Assembly (NCBI GenBank): GCA_001897525.1
Contig: MKTB01000033.1
Location: 62,001 to 126,000 of the forward strand
Reading direction: 5' to 3'
Source: Bacteroidetes bacterium 43-16
GTDB lineage: Bacteria > Bacteroidota > Bacteroidia > Chitinophagales > Chitinophagaceae
Length of the DNA stretch: 64,000 nucleotides
Under the pieces are notes generated by a model that made no database searches, was not told where the DNA came from, and was given only the letters and a program-made list of their open reading frames with translations. The position numbers were made by a program, and so were the translations under genes. Of this stretch, positions 43,269 to 51,873 are shown piece by piece. How positions within the stretch are numbered: position 1 is the stretch's first letter; each line of letters starts with the position of its first letter.

Positions 43269-43953
43269 AGCAATAGCCCTGGATGATGAACCTTTAGCGC
43301 TGGAAGTGCTGCAGCAATTATGCAGTACCCTCCCTGGCTTGCAGCTGGAAGCCGTATTTACCAAAGCAACAGAAGCCATTGATTTTATTAAGGCGCATAA
43401 GATTGATCTCCTTTTCCTGGATATCAATATGCCCAGTATCTCCGGGCTTAATTTCTATAAATCGCTTAGCGATCCTCCCTTGTTGATCCTCACTACAGCC
43501 TACCAGGAATATGCCGTTCATGCCTTTGAACTGAATGCCGTAGACTATTTATTGAAACCCTTTACCCCCGAACGTTTGCAGCAGGCTATAGGCAAAGTGC
43601 AGGAAAAGCTGAAGACTTTACCGGCAGACCGGGAAAGCGGTTATTTATGGTTGAAGACAGATGCCGGGCATGTGAAAATAAGTTTTGATGAAATATTATG
43701 GATCGAGAGCTTAGATAATTATATCAAAGTACACCTTACCGGGGAGCGTGCCAAATTGGTCCGGATGACGATGAAGGCGATACAGGAAGCATTGCCGCCA
43801 ACAAAATTTATAAGGGTGCACCGCTCTTACCTGGTAGCGATCAGTAAGATACGGCAGATATCTGCCACAGAGCTTATTGTAGGCGATATGAAAATAACCA
43901 TCGGCTCCCTGTATAAAAAAGAGGTGCTTGAACTCATCAACAGGAAGCTTTGA
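43261..43953 (+). CDS. LytTR-family response regulator
   Basis: The protein has 230 residues. The receiver domain (1-118) has the acidic pair at ALDDEP, the phosphorylation site in FLDINMPSISG, and Lys in LLKPFTP. The C-terminal LytTR DNA-binding domain (about 125-229) reads WLKTDAGHVKISFDEILWIESLDNYIKVHL ... FIRVHRSYLV. It forms a two-component system with the LytS kinase. The gene 87 bases downstream (intradiol dioxygenase-like) is a possible but unproven target. Confidence 0.94.
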   Translation: MIKAIALDDEPLALEVLQQLCSTLPGLQLEAVFTKATEAIDFIKAHKIDLLFLDINMPSISGLNFYKSLSDPPLLILTTAYQEYAVHAFELNAVDYLLKPFTPERLQQAIGKVQEKLKTLPADRESGYLWLKTDAGHVKISFDEILWIESLDNYIKVHLTGERAKLVRMTMKAIQEALPPTKFIRVHRSYLVAISKIRQISATELIVGDMKITIGSLYKKEVLELINRKL

Positions 43954-44040
43954 TGTTTACCCCAGATTTTTAAAGGTTCACCCCATTTTTTTTGTTCCCG
44001 AATATTTATCGCAGAGATTGCAGGTACAAACTTGGACAAA

Positions 44041-45039
44041 ATGAACAGAAAAGATTTTTTAAGAGGCGTGGGCCTGGCGGGCTTCACCTCGCTCATTCCC
44101 TTTAAAGGTAGCTTTGCTGCAGGAGCAGGTGACACTGCCCTGGATGTATGTACCCTGATCCCTACTGAAACGGAAGGGCCTTTTCCATTAGACCTTACCG
44201 AGAACCAGACCTTTTTCAGAAGCGATGTGCGCGAAGACCGTGCAGGCGTTCGTTTCAACCTGAAAATAAAGATCAATGGTGTAGGTAACTGCGGCCCGAT
44301 GTCCGGCGTGCGCGTGAACATCTGGCATTGCGATAAGGACGGGCTTTACTCCGGTTATGACAATAGCATGAACCAGGGCCAGGCAGGTAAAACCTACCTC
44401 AGGGGTTACCAGATTACCGATAGCAATGGAGAAGTAAATTTCACCACTATCTTCCCGGGTTGGTACCAGGGGCGCATCTGCCATATTCATTTCCAGGTAC
44501 GCACAAGTTCCAGCTATGCCGTGGTCTCCCAAATGTCTTTTGATACCGCTGCGAAGAATGCCGTGTATGCCAATAACAGCAGTATTTATACCAAAGGTGC
44601 CGATCCGATGACCTTTACCAGTGATAATATTTTCAGCGATGGCTATAGTTTGCAATTGTGTAGCCTGACGCAAAATAGTGATGGCAGTTATGATGGATAT
44701 TTTGAGGCCGCTGTTGCCGGCAATGGTACCGGTATCGGTCATATAGAAAAGCAAAATGCCAAGTATTATGCATTAGGCGATTTGTTCCCCAATCCGGTTG
44801 CCTCAAAGGCTACATTGCCCATTGTGCTGCACCAGTCTGCAGAGGTTAAATGTTTACTGTTCGATATGAACGGCAGGAGTTTTGGTGAAATATTCAGCGG
44901 CAACCTGGGTATAGGTAGTCATGAGTTAAACCTTGACCTTAGCAAATATGGCCTTGCTGCAGGCAATTACGCATATGTTGTGCGCGTGATCCATGCAGAC
45001 GGAACCTTTGGGGAGAGCAGGGTGCTCACCAAGCAATAA
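44041..45039 (+). CDS. Intradiol ring-cleavage dioxygenase-like protein with T9SS tail
   Basis: The ATG at 44041 gives 332 residues; a TTG three codons earlier is a weaker choice. The N-terminus MNRKDFLRGVGLAGF is twin-arginine-like but has RK, not RR. The catalytic region has Tyr103 (DGLYSGY), Tyr142 (GWYQGR), His148 and His150 (CHIHFQV), the Fe(III) ligand set of protocatechuate/catechol intradiol dioxygenases. ETEGPFPLD is the usual entry motif. From about residue 250 a T9SS tail follows (LFPNPVASK ... LDLSKYGLAAGNYAYVV). The enzyme would act outside the cell; the substrate is unknown. Two terminators lie after it. Confidence 0.9.
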   Translation: MNRKDFLRGVGLAGFTSLIPFKGSFAAGAGDTALDVCTLIPTETEGPFPLDLTENQTFFRSDVREDRAGVRFNLKIKINGVGNCGPMSGVRVNIWHCDKDGLYSGYDNSMNQGQAGKTYLRGYQITDSNGEVNFTTIFPGWYQGRICHIHFQVRTSSSYAVVSQMSFDTAAKNAVYANNSSIYTKGADPMTFTSDNIFSDGYSLQLCSLTQNSDGSYDGYFEAAVAGNGTGIGHIEKQNAKYYALGDLFPNPVASKATLPIVLHQSAEVKCLLFDMNGRSFGEIFSGNLGIGSHELNLDLSKYGLAAGNYAYVVRVIHADGTFGESRVLTKQ

Positions 45040-45076
45040 TGATCCAGGTTTTTTTAGTTTCGTGTTTTTGTTAGGG

Positions 45077-45109
45077 GCTGCTGCTGTCTGCCAGACAGCG
45101 CAGCTTTTT
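45077..45109 (+). terminator. Terminator after the dioxygenase-like gene
   Basis: CTGTC / GACAG with an outer GCTG / CAGC stem is followed by TTTTT. It lies about 40 bases after the stop codon. Confidence 0.75.
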
Positions 45110-45145
45110 CATGTTATGCATAAAAGATAAGCAATGGCTGAAAGA

Positions 45146-45190
45146 AAAAAATCTTGCCACATTTCAACAAGCTCAATGTGACAAGATTTT
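45146..45190 (-). terminator. Bidirectional hairpin, best as terminator of the M28 gene
   Basis: On the minus strand AATCTTGTCACATT and AATGTGGCAAGATT pair fully with one wobble, and a long T run follows. On the plus strand the stem has one mismatch. Confidence 0.75.
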
Positions 45191-45266
45191 TTGATCATGA
45201 GGTTGAGCGCTCCATTCTGCAGGCTCAACAGGCAAATTAATTTACGCTTGATACGATCTCTTTGAT

Positions 45267-46835
45267 CTATTTAAAATAGGCTTCACTATTTCTTGCAGGT
45301 GCTACAGATTCCGGCCAGGTCATGCGCGTTCCTTTTTTAATATCCAGGGGTAATATTGCTTTTTTACGGCTGAACATTTCTGGTTCTTCACAGGCCAGGT
45401 ACACCAAAGTAGCTATAGTGGCTGCATTGCGTTTCATATCTTCCCACACTATTTTATCATAAGTGTCCAGCCCGGTATGCCAGGTGTAAGTGCCATAATC
45501 CCAGCTATTGCTGATGAGGAAAAAGGCAGGTACTTCAAAAGGGATAAAAGCAGCATAGTCAGAGCCGCCACGGCCACCGGGATTGCCCGGGAAGCCGGTT
45601 TCTATCTCTTTTTTGCTGTCCTCGGGCAGGTAGGACAGCCATCTGCCAAAATAATCGTAAGCATCCAGGTAGCCCAGGCCACTGATCCAGTTGATTCTGC
45701 CGGTGCCATTATCCTGGTTGAAGAGTACAGAGATCTTCGGCATCATGTCCGGGTGGTCGGCAACATAGCCTCTTGAGCCGTTCAGCCCCTGTTCTTCACC
45801 GCCCCAATGGCCTACAATAATGCTTCTTTTAGGATTGGGATAATATTTTTTCAGGATACGCATTACCTCCATCATCAGGATAGTGCCCGTACCATTATCC
45901 GTAGCACCTGTGCCGCCATCCCAGCTGTCCAGGTGGGCAGATAGCATCACATACTCTTCGGGCCTGGTCTTACTTTTGATCTCGGCTATGGTATTCAGCG
46001 CCGGGAGGTCTGGCGTATGTTTAGAGCTGGTCTTTAAGCGCAGCTTAGGTTTGATGCCCCTGCTGGTAAAGCGGTACAGCATCTGGTAGTCTTCCATGCG
46101 CAGATCTATATGAGCGATCTTATTTGTTTTGGTGCCGAAAATACGATTGGCGCTCCAGCCGCCGGTCCAGTAGGAGGAGAGGATAGCTGCCGCACCTGCA
46201 GCTTCCAGTTGCTGCTGCACTTTATTAAAGTTGGTGCCCATTCTTTTCAACTGCTCATTCCAGGTATCATTGGCCTTTTGTTTACTGTCCAGGAAATTTT
46301 TATAATCCTTTTCCAGGGCAGACTCTTTCCAGCTCGTTTCCGGGCGGCCCGAAAGTTCGGGTTTAGAGATCAGGACAATTTTTCCTTTAGCGGAGGGCAG
46401 CCAGTTTTGAAAAGCAATAGAATCCCTCAATAAGGGCAGTGCGATCACCTCTGCTTCCAGGGCCTTGCCTTTAGGCGTTTGTGGCGACCAGGCCAGTTGC
46501 ATGCCTTGTAATTGCACTTTCCTGGGAGCGGTCATCACGACTTCTGTTTCGCCTCTTTCCCAGCCTTTCCAGGTGCCGTATTGCTCACTATGCGCCTCGA
46601 TGCCCCAGGTTTTATAGGTATTCACCAGCCAGTTGCTGGCCTGTACCAGTTGCGGAGTGCCCATCAGTCTCGGGCCTATATCATCCATGAGCTGCATACC
46701 CAGCTGTTCCATTTGCCTGCTGTCTGTAGCTTCCTTTTGAAGCCGGGATATCATATTAGTATCGATCTGGGCCTCTGCGGGCAAGGTCCATAAGCTGGCT
46801 ACACACAAAGCGCTGAAAAGTCGGGTACGTATCAT
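45267..46835 (-). CDS. M28-family zinc aminopeptidase with PA domain
   Basis: The protein has 522 residues with a signal peptide (about 1-22, LPAEA). A PA-like insertion lies near 125-250. The di-zinc site is visible: SAHLDSWDGG (His, Asp), GATDNGTG, HWGGEEQG (Glu pair), FNQDNGTG (Asp) and WHTGLDTYDK (His). It resembles secreted glutamate-carboxypeptidase/aminopeptidases that cleave N-terminal residues from peptides outside the cytoplasm. No T9SS tail was seen. It is divergent from pafA. Confidence 0.92.
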   Translation of the reverse strand: MIRTRLFSALCVASLWTLPAEAQIDTNMISRLQKEATDSRQMEQLGMQLMDDIGPRLMGTPQLVQASNWLVNTYKTWGIEAHSEQYGTWKGWERGETEVVMTAPRKVQLQGMQLAWSPQTPKGKALEAEVIALPLLRDSIAFQNWLPSAKGKIVLISKPELSGRPETSWKESALEKDYKNFLDSKQKANDTWNEQLKRMGTNFNKVQQQLEAAGAAAILSSYWTGGWSANRIFGTKTNKIAHIDLRMEDYQMLYRFTSRGIKPKLRLKTSSKHTPDLPALNTIAEIKSKTRPEEYVMLSAHLDSWDGGTGATDNGTGTILMMEVMRILKKYYPNPKRSIIVGHWGGEEQGLNGSRGYVADHPDMMPKISVLFNQDNGTGRINWISGLGYLDAYDYFGRWLSYLPEDSKKEIETGFPGNPGGRGGSDYAAFIPFEVPAFFLISNSWDYGTYTWHTGLDTYDKIVWEDMKRNAATIATLVYLACEEPEMFSRKKAILPLDIKKGTRMTWPESVAPARNSEAYFK

Positions 46836-47012
46836 TTTGAAGGATTAAAATAAAAATAAAGAAGCTAAGATAATATAAATCCTTTAGCTTATGCAGAGCA
46901 CTTCCGACAGGACAAGCCTTCCTGTTTTACGTTAAGATGACCTCAGTTCATAAAATGATCACCTTAATTCCCGGTAAAAAATAAGAACTTTGCCGCTTAA
47001 TTAAAGCAAAAT

Positions 47013-48638
47013 ATGATGTGGAAAGGAATTAAGCTGAGCCTCCTGGGCCTTGTCGCTTTTGCGCAGGTCCATGCACAGGCCCCGGCCCGTCCGAAGTTAG
47101 TAGTAGGTGTGGTTTTGGACCAGATGCGCTGGGATTATTTGTACCGCTATGCCGATCGTTATGGCAAAGGCGGCTTTAAACGCCTGATGAATGATGGGTT
47201 TAATTGTGAAAATACAAGCATTGTCCATTTGCCTTCTTATACCGCACCGGGCCATGCCACTATTTATACCGGTTCTGTACCAGCTCTGCATGGCATTGCG
47301 GCCAATGACTGGATCAACAGGAAAGGTGCCATGTCCATGTATTGTACCCAGGACGACAGTGTGCAGAGTGTAGGGAGCAGCAGCAAGGCCGGGATGATGA
47401 GCCCGAAAAATCTTTTGGCCACCACCGTTACCGATGAATTGCGCCTGGCGACCAACTTCCGTAATAAGACAATAGGCATTTCCTTGAAAGACAGGGGAGC
47501 TATATTGCCTGCCGGACATACCGCTAACGGGGCTTACTGGTTTGATGCCAGTAACGGATCTTTTATCAGCTCAACTTTTTATAGCAAAGCTCTGCCTTCC
47601 TGGTTGACGGAGTTCAATAAAAGAAATGTCACCGACAGCTTATTGAACATAGACTGGAATACCCTGTATCCCATCAATACCTATACACAAAGTACGGCAG
47701 ATGATAATGCTTATGAGTCTAAACTGAAAGGTGAGCAAACACCGACTTTCCCGCATCAGCTCAAATCGTTCATCGCTGCGGATAAAGGTGTGATCCGTAC
47801 CACACCCTGGGGTAATACGCTGACCCGTTTAATGGCAGAAGCTGCTGTTCAAGGCGAAGCACTGGGTAAGTCCGGTCAGACGGATTTCCTGGCGGTAAGC
47901 TTTTCCAGTACCGATTACATAGGCCACTTCTTTGCGCCCAACTCTATAGAGATCGAAGACTGTTACCTGAGGATGGATAAAGAATTGGAACTGTTCCTGA
48001 ACTTCCTGGACAAGCAGGTAGGAGCGGGCAATTATACGCTGTTCTTAACCGCAGATCATGGTGGTGCACATAATGTGAGCTTTTTAAAAGACGCAAAGAT
48101 CCCCGGTGAAAATGTAAGCGAAAAGGTGGTCAATAAAAACCTCAATGAAGTACTAAAAACTGCGCTGGGTGTGAATGAACTGGTGGTGTTCTCTAATTAC
48201 CAGGTTTATTTTAATGAAGACCTGATGGTACAACACAAGCTGGACCGCGATAAAGCCGTAGCAATTTGTAAAGACTACCTGGTCAATATGGATGGAGTAG
48301 CTTTTGTGCTGGATATGAAAGATGCAGCTAAAAATACGATCCCTAAAAAGATATTGGAAATGGCCGTGAATGGTTACCATCCCAACAGGAGCGGCGAACT
48401 GCAGGTGATCCTGGAACCCGGCTACTACAGCGGCTATGGCAGTACCGGTACCACGCATGGCAGCTGGAACCCATACGATACCCGCATTCCATTATTGTTT
48501 TATGGATGGGGCATCAAAAAAGGCAGCAGCTTTACGCCTTATCATATGACCGATATTGCGCCTACAATAGCAGCATTGCTGCACATACAGGAGCCTAATG
48601 CCTGTATCGGGACACCGATCACGGAGGTGTTGAAATAA
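47013..48638 (+). CDS. pafA: PafA-type alkaline phosphatase
   Basis: The protein has 541 residues with a signal peptide ending about AQVHAQ. The catalytic residues match PafA of Elizabethkingia with constant offset: Thr77 nucleophile in PSYTAPGHAT, Asn98 in ANDW, and Lys159-Asp-Arg161 in SLKDRGAI. LTADHGGAHN and the late THGSWNPYD supply zinc ligands. It is a broad phosphomonoesterase in the periplasm or on the surface, insensitive to phosphate in known members. It lacks the T9SS tail, so periplasmic retention is likely. A strong terminator follows. Confidence 0.95.
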   Translation: MMWKGIKLSLLGLVAFAQVHAQAPARPKLVVGVVLDQMRWDYLYRYADRYGKGGFKRLMNDGFNCENTSIVHLPSYTAPGHATIYTGSVPALHGIAANDWINRKGAMSMYCTQDDSVQSVGSSSKAGMMSPKNLLATTVTDELRLATNFRNKTIGISLKDRGAILPAGHTANGAYWFDASNGSFISSTFYSKALPSWLTEFNKRNVTDSLLNIDWNTLYPINTYTQSTADDNAYESKLKGEQTPTFPHQLKSFIAADKGVIRTTPWGNTLTRLMAEAAVQGEALGKSGQTDFLAVSFSSTDYIGHFFAPNSIEIEDCYLRMDKELELFLNFLDKQVGAGNYTLFLTADHGGAHNVSFLKDAKIPGENVSEKVVNKNLNEVLKTALGVNELVVFSNYQVYFNEDLMVQHKLDRDKAVAICKDYLVNMDGVAFVLDMKDAAKNTIPKKILEMAVNGYHPNRSGELQVILEPGYYSGYGSTGTTHGSWNPYDTRIPLLFYGWGIKKGSSFTPYHMTDIAPTIAALLHIQEPNACIGTPITEVLK

Positions 48639-48660
48639 AGAGTACTATCTTATGCAATAA

Positions 48661-48694
48661 AAAATCCCGGACTGATGAACAGTCCGGGATTTTT
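48661..48694 (+). terminator. Terminator after pafA
   Basis: AAATCCCGGACTG and CAGTCCGGGATTT pair with a 5-base loop and a following T run. The symmetric A/T flanks let it also work on the minus strand for the deoxynucleoside kinase gene. Confidence 0.9.
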
Positions 48695-48759
48695 GTTTAG
48701 GCAATGTACCGAAAAATGGTTGGTGTTATTTTGAAAAATATTCGATATAATACGTTTGT

Positions 48760-49389
48760 TTAGAACAAGCCGTTGATCTCTGCATCTATCTGGGAGATCA
48801 CTTTAGCAAAATCTTCCGGTTTGTCCGCAAAATTGGTGTTGTCAATATCAATGATCAGCAGTTTACCATCTTTGTAATTACTGACCCAATGGTTATAATG
48901 CTCATTCAGCCTTTTCAGATAATCTAATCTTATGTTGTCCTCATATTCCCGGCCTCTGCGCTGGATCTGGTCCACCAGGGTAGGAATAGAAGCCTTGAGA
49001 TAGATCATCAGGTCCGGCGGCTTGACCATGCTTTTGATCGTTTTGAAAAAATGGGCATAGTTTTCAAAGTCACGCGAAGACATCAGGCCCATTTCATGAA
49101 GATTAGGCGCAAAAATGTGCGCATCTTCATAGATGGTCCGGTCCTGTATAATAGTGCTTTCGCTGTTCTGCACTTCCAGCAACTGCTTCAGTCTGCTGTT
49201 CAGGAAATAGATCTGCAGGTTGAACGACCAGCGTTGCATATCATTATAAAAGTCGGCGAGGTAAGGATTGTGCTCTACAGACTCAAACTGTGCCGTCCAT
49301 TTATAATGCTTGGCCAGCAGGCTGGTCAGCGTGGTCTTCCCCGCACCTATATTGCCTGCAATGGCAATGTGTTTAAGCTTTTGGCTCAT
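48760..49389 (-). CDS. Deoxynucleoside kinase
   Basis: The protein has 209 residues in the dNK family. The P-loop GNIGAGKTT (12-20) is followed by EHNPYLADFYND and QDRTIYEDAHIFA, the ERS/DRS-like catalytic region. RGREYEDNI is the lid with Arg residues. It phosphorylates a deoxynucleoside (adenosine/guanosine type is common in this family) with ATP. The 11-base gap after trpS suggests co-transcription. Confidence 0.93.
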   Translation of the reverse strand: MSQKLKHIAIAGNIGAGKTTLTSLLAKHYKWTAQFESVEHNPYLADFYNDMQRWSFNLQIYFLNSRLKQLLEVQNSESTIIQDRTIYEDAHIFAPNLHEMGLMSSRDFENYAHFFKTIKSMVKPPDLMIYLKASIPTLVDQIQRRGREYEDNIRLDYLKRLNEHYNHWVSNYKDGKLLIIDIDNTNFADKPEDFAKVISQIDAEINGLF

Positions 49390-49400
49390 AAATTGATCGA

Positions 49401-50402
49401 TTAATAATAGTTGATACCAATAGCCTTACGGGCTTCGCTTAATGTTTTTGCCGCACTGGCCCTGGCTTTCTCAGCACCGAGCTTTAAGATCCTTTGCAAC
49501 TGTGCTTCGTCTTTTTGCAGGTCCTGTGCCCTTGTCCTGATCGGGGCAACAAAGTTGACCATGTCCTCGGCCAGTTGTTTTTTGAAATCTCCGTAACGGA
49601 TGTTACAGCTATCATAGCTTGATTTGAAATGCTCATAGGTATCTGCCGGAGCAACGAGCTTCATCAGGTCAAATAAATTCTGGATATAATCCGGCATCTC
49701 CGCATTAGGCTCAGCAGGACCGCTGTCCGTTTTCGCCTTCATGATCTTTTTACGGATCACCTCATCTTCATCGTTCAGGTAGATGGTCGCATTCTGGTTC
49801 TCGCTTTTGCTCATTTTGCCATTACCATCCAGGCTCATGATCTTAACCGTATTGTTGTCAAAACGGAAGACATGCGGTTCAGGAAATAGATCAATATTGT
49901 ATCTTGTATTGAAGCGGTTGGCAAAATTACGCGCCATCTCCAGGTGTTGCTCCTGGTCCTTACCTACGGGCACTTTTACCGCGCGGTGGATGAGGATATC
50001 TGCCGCCATCAGTACCGGGTAGGTCAGCAGTCCGGCGTTCACATTGTCCGGGCTCAGGCGCACCTTATCTTTAAAGGTAGGCACTTTCTCCAGCTCCCCT
50101 TTATAGGCAAGCATATTCATTAATAAATATAATTCCGGGATTTCGGGTACATCAGTCTGGGCGTACAGGGCGACCTTTTCAGGGTCCAGTCCGCTGGCAA
50201 TATTCTCCGCAGCTACCCTGAAGACACTTTGTTTAAGATCTTTAGGATCGGGATGCGTAGTTAAAGAATGGAAGTCTGCCACGAAAAAATAGCAGTTATA
50301 ATCCTCCTGCATCTTTAAGTAGTTATGTATCGCGCCAAAGTAATTACCTAAGTGTAAAAATCCTGTTGAGCGGATGCCGCTCACGACTATTTCTTTTTGC
50401 AT
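49401..50402 (-). CDS. trpS: Tryptophanyl-tRNA synthetase
   Basis: The protein has 333 residues. The class I signatures are both visible: HLGNYFGA (HIGH) in GIRSTGFLHLGNY, and GKMSKSE (KMSKS) near residue 198. GKDQEQHLEMARNFANRFN is the TrpRS-specific segment. It charges tRNA-Trp. It lies upstream of the deoxynucleoside kinase and 54 bases behind the O-antigen ligase-like gene stop. Confidence 0.97.
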   Translation of the reverse strand: MQKEIVVSGIRSTGFLHLGNYFGAIHNYLKMQEDYNCYFFVADFHSLTTHPDPKDLKQSVFRVAAENIASGLDPEKVALYAQTDVPEIPELYLLMNMLAYKGELEKVPTFKDKVRLSPDNVNAGLLTYPVLMAADILIHRAVKVPVGKDQEQHLEMARNFANRFNTRYNIDLFPEPHVFRFDNNTVKIMSLDGNGKMSKSENQNATIYLNDEDEVIRKKIMKAKTDSGPAEPNAEMPDYIQNLFDLMKLVAPADTYEHFKSSYDSCNIRYGDFKKQLAEDMVNFVAPIRTRAQDLQKDEAQLQRILKLGAEKARASAAKTLSEARKAIGINYY

Positions 50403-50456
50403 AAGGCTTGCAATTTACAGCTTTTTGCGCTTATGCAACCGCTCGTTTTTGAAGGA

Positions 50457-51746
50457 TTATTGCTTGTTCAATGCCGGTAATTGCTGCCACTTGAAGGACA
50501 GTAACCACATACTCAGGAATAGGTAAACAAAAATACCTACCTGCACCTGTAACATGGCTTCTACCATCATGCTCACGATGAGGATCAATGCACCCAGGCC
50601 AATGAAAAACTGGCCTTTGTGCTGGCGGTCAAAGAAGAGTGTGAAGCTCATCAGCACCAGGGGCACCAGGCCCAGTATCCAGCCGAAGGCAAATACTTCC
50701 AGCAGGTATTGATTGATGGGTACAAATCTTAACTCCTGCGGTACTTCGGGATATTTTTCATCATAACCCTCGCTCATCACATCAAGGATATCCCCGGCCC
50801 CTGTTCCCAAAACACCATTGGTTTTCATTTTTCCCAGAGCAATATCATAAGTAATCAGGCGGCCCTGGTCAGAAAGATTATAGTTCAGGCGCTCCCCTTC
50901 CTGCACGTGTTTCACCTCCAGTATCACGTAATCGATCTTGGTTTTGAAGGTAGGTGCAAGCTTATAGGCTGCGGTGACGGCAAGGGCCCCTAAAATCAAA
51001 GGCAAGGTCCAGGCCACCACGCGGTTTACTCTTTGAGAAAAATAATAGTAGCCACAACCGACCAGGATGATGTAAAGTACCAGCAGGCCCGTCTTGGCAG
51101 AGAGGATGTGGATATAGATAATGAACAAAGCTATGCTGCCCCAAACGATGAGTTTAAGCCATTTATTGGTTTTAAAACCCGGCTCGAAATGCCAGAAATA
51201 AAACCCCAGCAAGACCAGGAAGGAAAGCCAAAGGCCGAAGCGGATATGGTCTCCGCTGGAAGTGGTAGGGAGTGGAATAGAGAGTTTATAATTGCTCACA
51301 AACTGCTGCCAGTCTGATAAAAAGATCCCGATACTTACGAGTACCGTAGCCGCAGAAATGACCACGGTGCTGATGTAAAATATCTTTCTGAATCCAGGCT
51401 TTTCTAAGGGCACACTGCAGATGCCCAGGGGTAACAGCAGGAAAGGTATCTTGAGCTGGATCACCTGCAGCCAGCTCTCTTTATTGTCTGACCAGAAAAA
51501 ACTAATGAGGTATATGGCGAGGTATAATAGCGCCCAAGTCCCGAACATATTGGAGCGGAATCTTTGCCATACCGCAGCAATATTTGCAGGCCAGAATGCG
51601 TTTAAGAAAATGACTACGGTAGCTATAGAAATTAAAGCCCTGGAGGCAACAAAGCCCAGTGCTAAAAGGACCAGGCAGGATAAGCCGATAAGAGACTGCC
51701 AGTATGCCTGTTTGTTGTGATAATTAGAACTACTCAATAAATTCAT
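50457..51746 (-). CDS. O-antigen ligase-like polysaccharide polymerase/ligase
   Basis: The ATG at 51746 (MNLLSSSNYHNKQAYW) is chosen over a GTG at 51776. The protein has 429 residues with about 11 membrane helices and a large periplasmic loop before the last helices. SAKTGLLVLYIILV and LNYNLSDQGRLITYDIAL ... GVLGTGAGD are Wzy_C/WaaL features. It would join O-antigen or related glycan to a lipid, or polymerise it. No other glycan genes are near, so the pathway is unclear. Confidence 0.85.
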   Translation of the reverse strand: MNLLSSSNYHNKQAYWQSLIGLSCLVLLALGFVASRALISIATVVIFLNAFWPANIAAVWQRFRSNMFGTWALLYLAIYLISFFWSDNKESWLQVIQLKIPFLLLPLGICSVPLEKPGFRKIFYISTVVISAATVLVSIGIFLSDWQQFVSNYKLSIPLPTTSSGDHIRFGLWLSFLVLLGFYFWHFEPGFKTNKWLKLIVWGSIALFIIYIHILSAKTGLLVLYIILVGCGYYYFSQRVNRVVAWTLPLILGALAVTAAYKLAPTFKTKIDYVILEVKHVQEGERLNYNLSDQGRLITYDIALGKMKTNGVLGTGAGDILDVMSEGYDEKYPEVPQELRFVPINQYLLEVFAFGWILGLVPLVLMSFTLFFDRQHKGQFFIGLGALILIVSMMVEAMLQVQVGIFVYLFLSMWLLSFKWQQLPALNKQ

Positions 51747-51821
51747 ACTCTTTTCTTTGACGTTTTCAGCGCTCACGAAGGTAGCTACATTAATTTTCTT
51801 TTTCCCGATTGGAGTGGATTT

Positions 51822-51854
51822 TTTGCCTGCTCTGACTTATTAACCGTAAATTTG
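51822..51854 (+). promoter_or_regulatory. Consensus promoter supporting a TTG start at 51874
   Basis: TTTG (51822-51825), 21 bases, then TAAATTTG (51847-51854). Transcription would start near 51861, leaving about 13 bases before TTG at 51874. Confidence 0.75.
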
Positions 51855-51873
51855 AAAAATTTTTTGCTTAATC

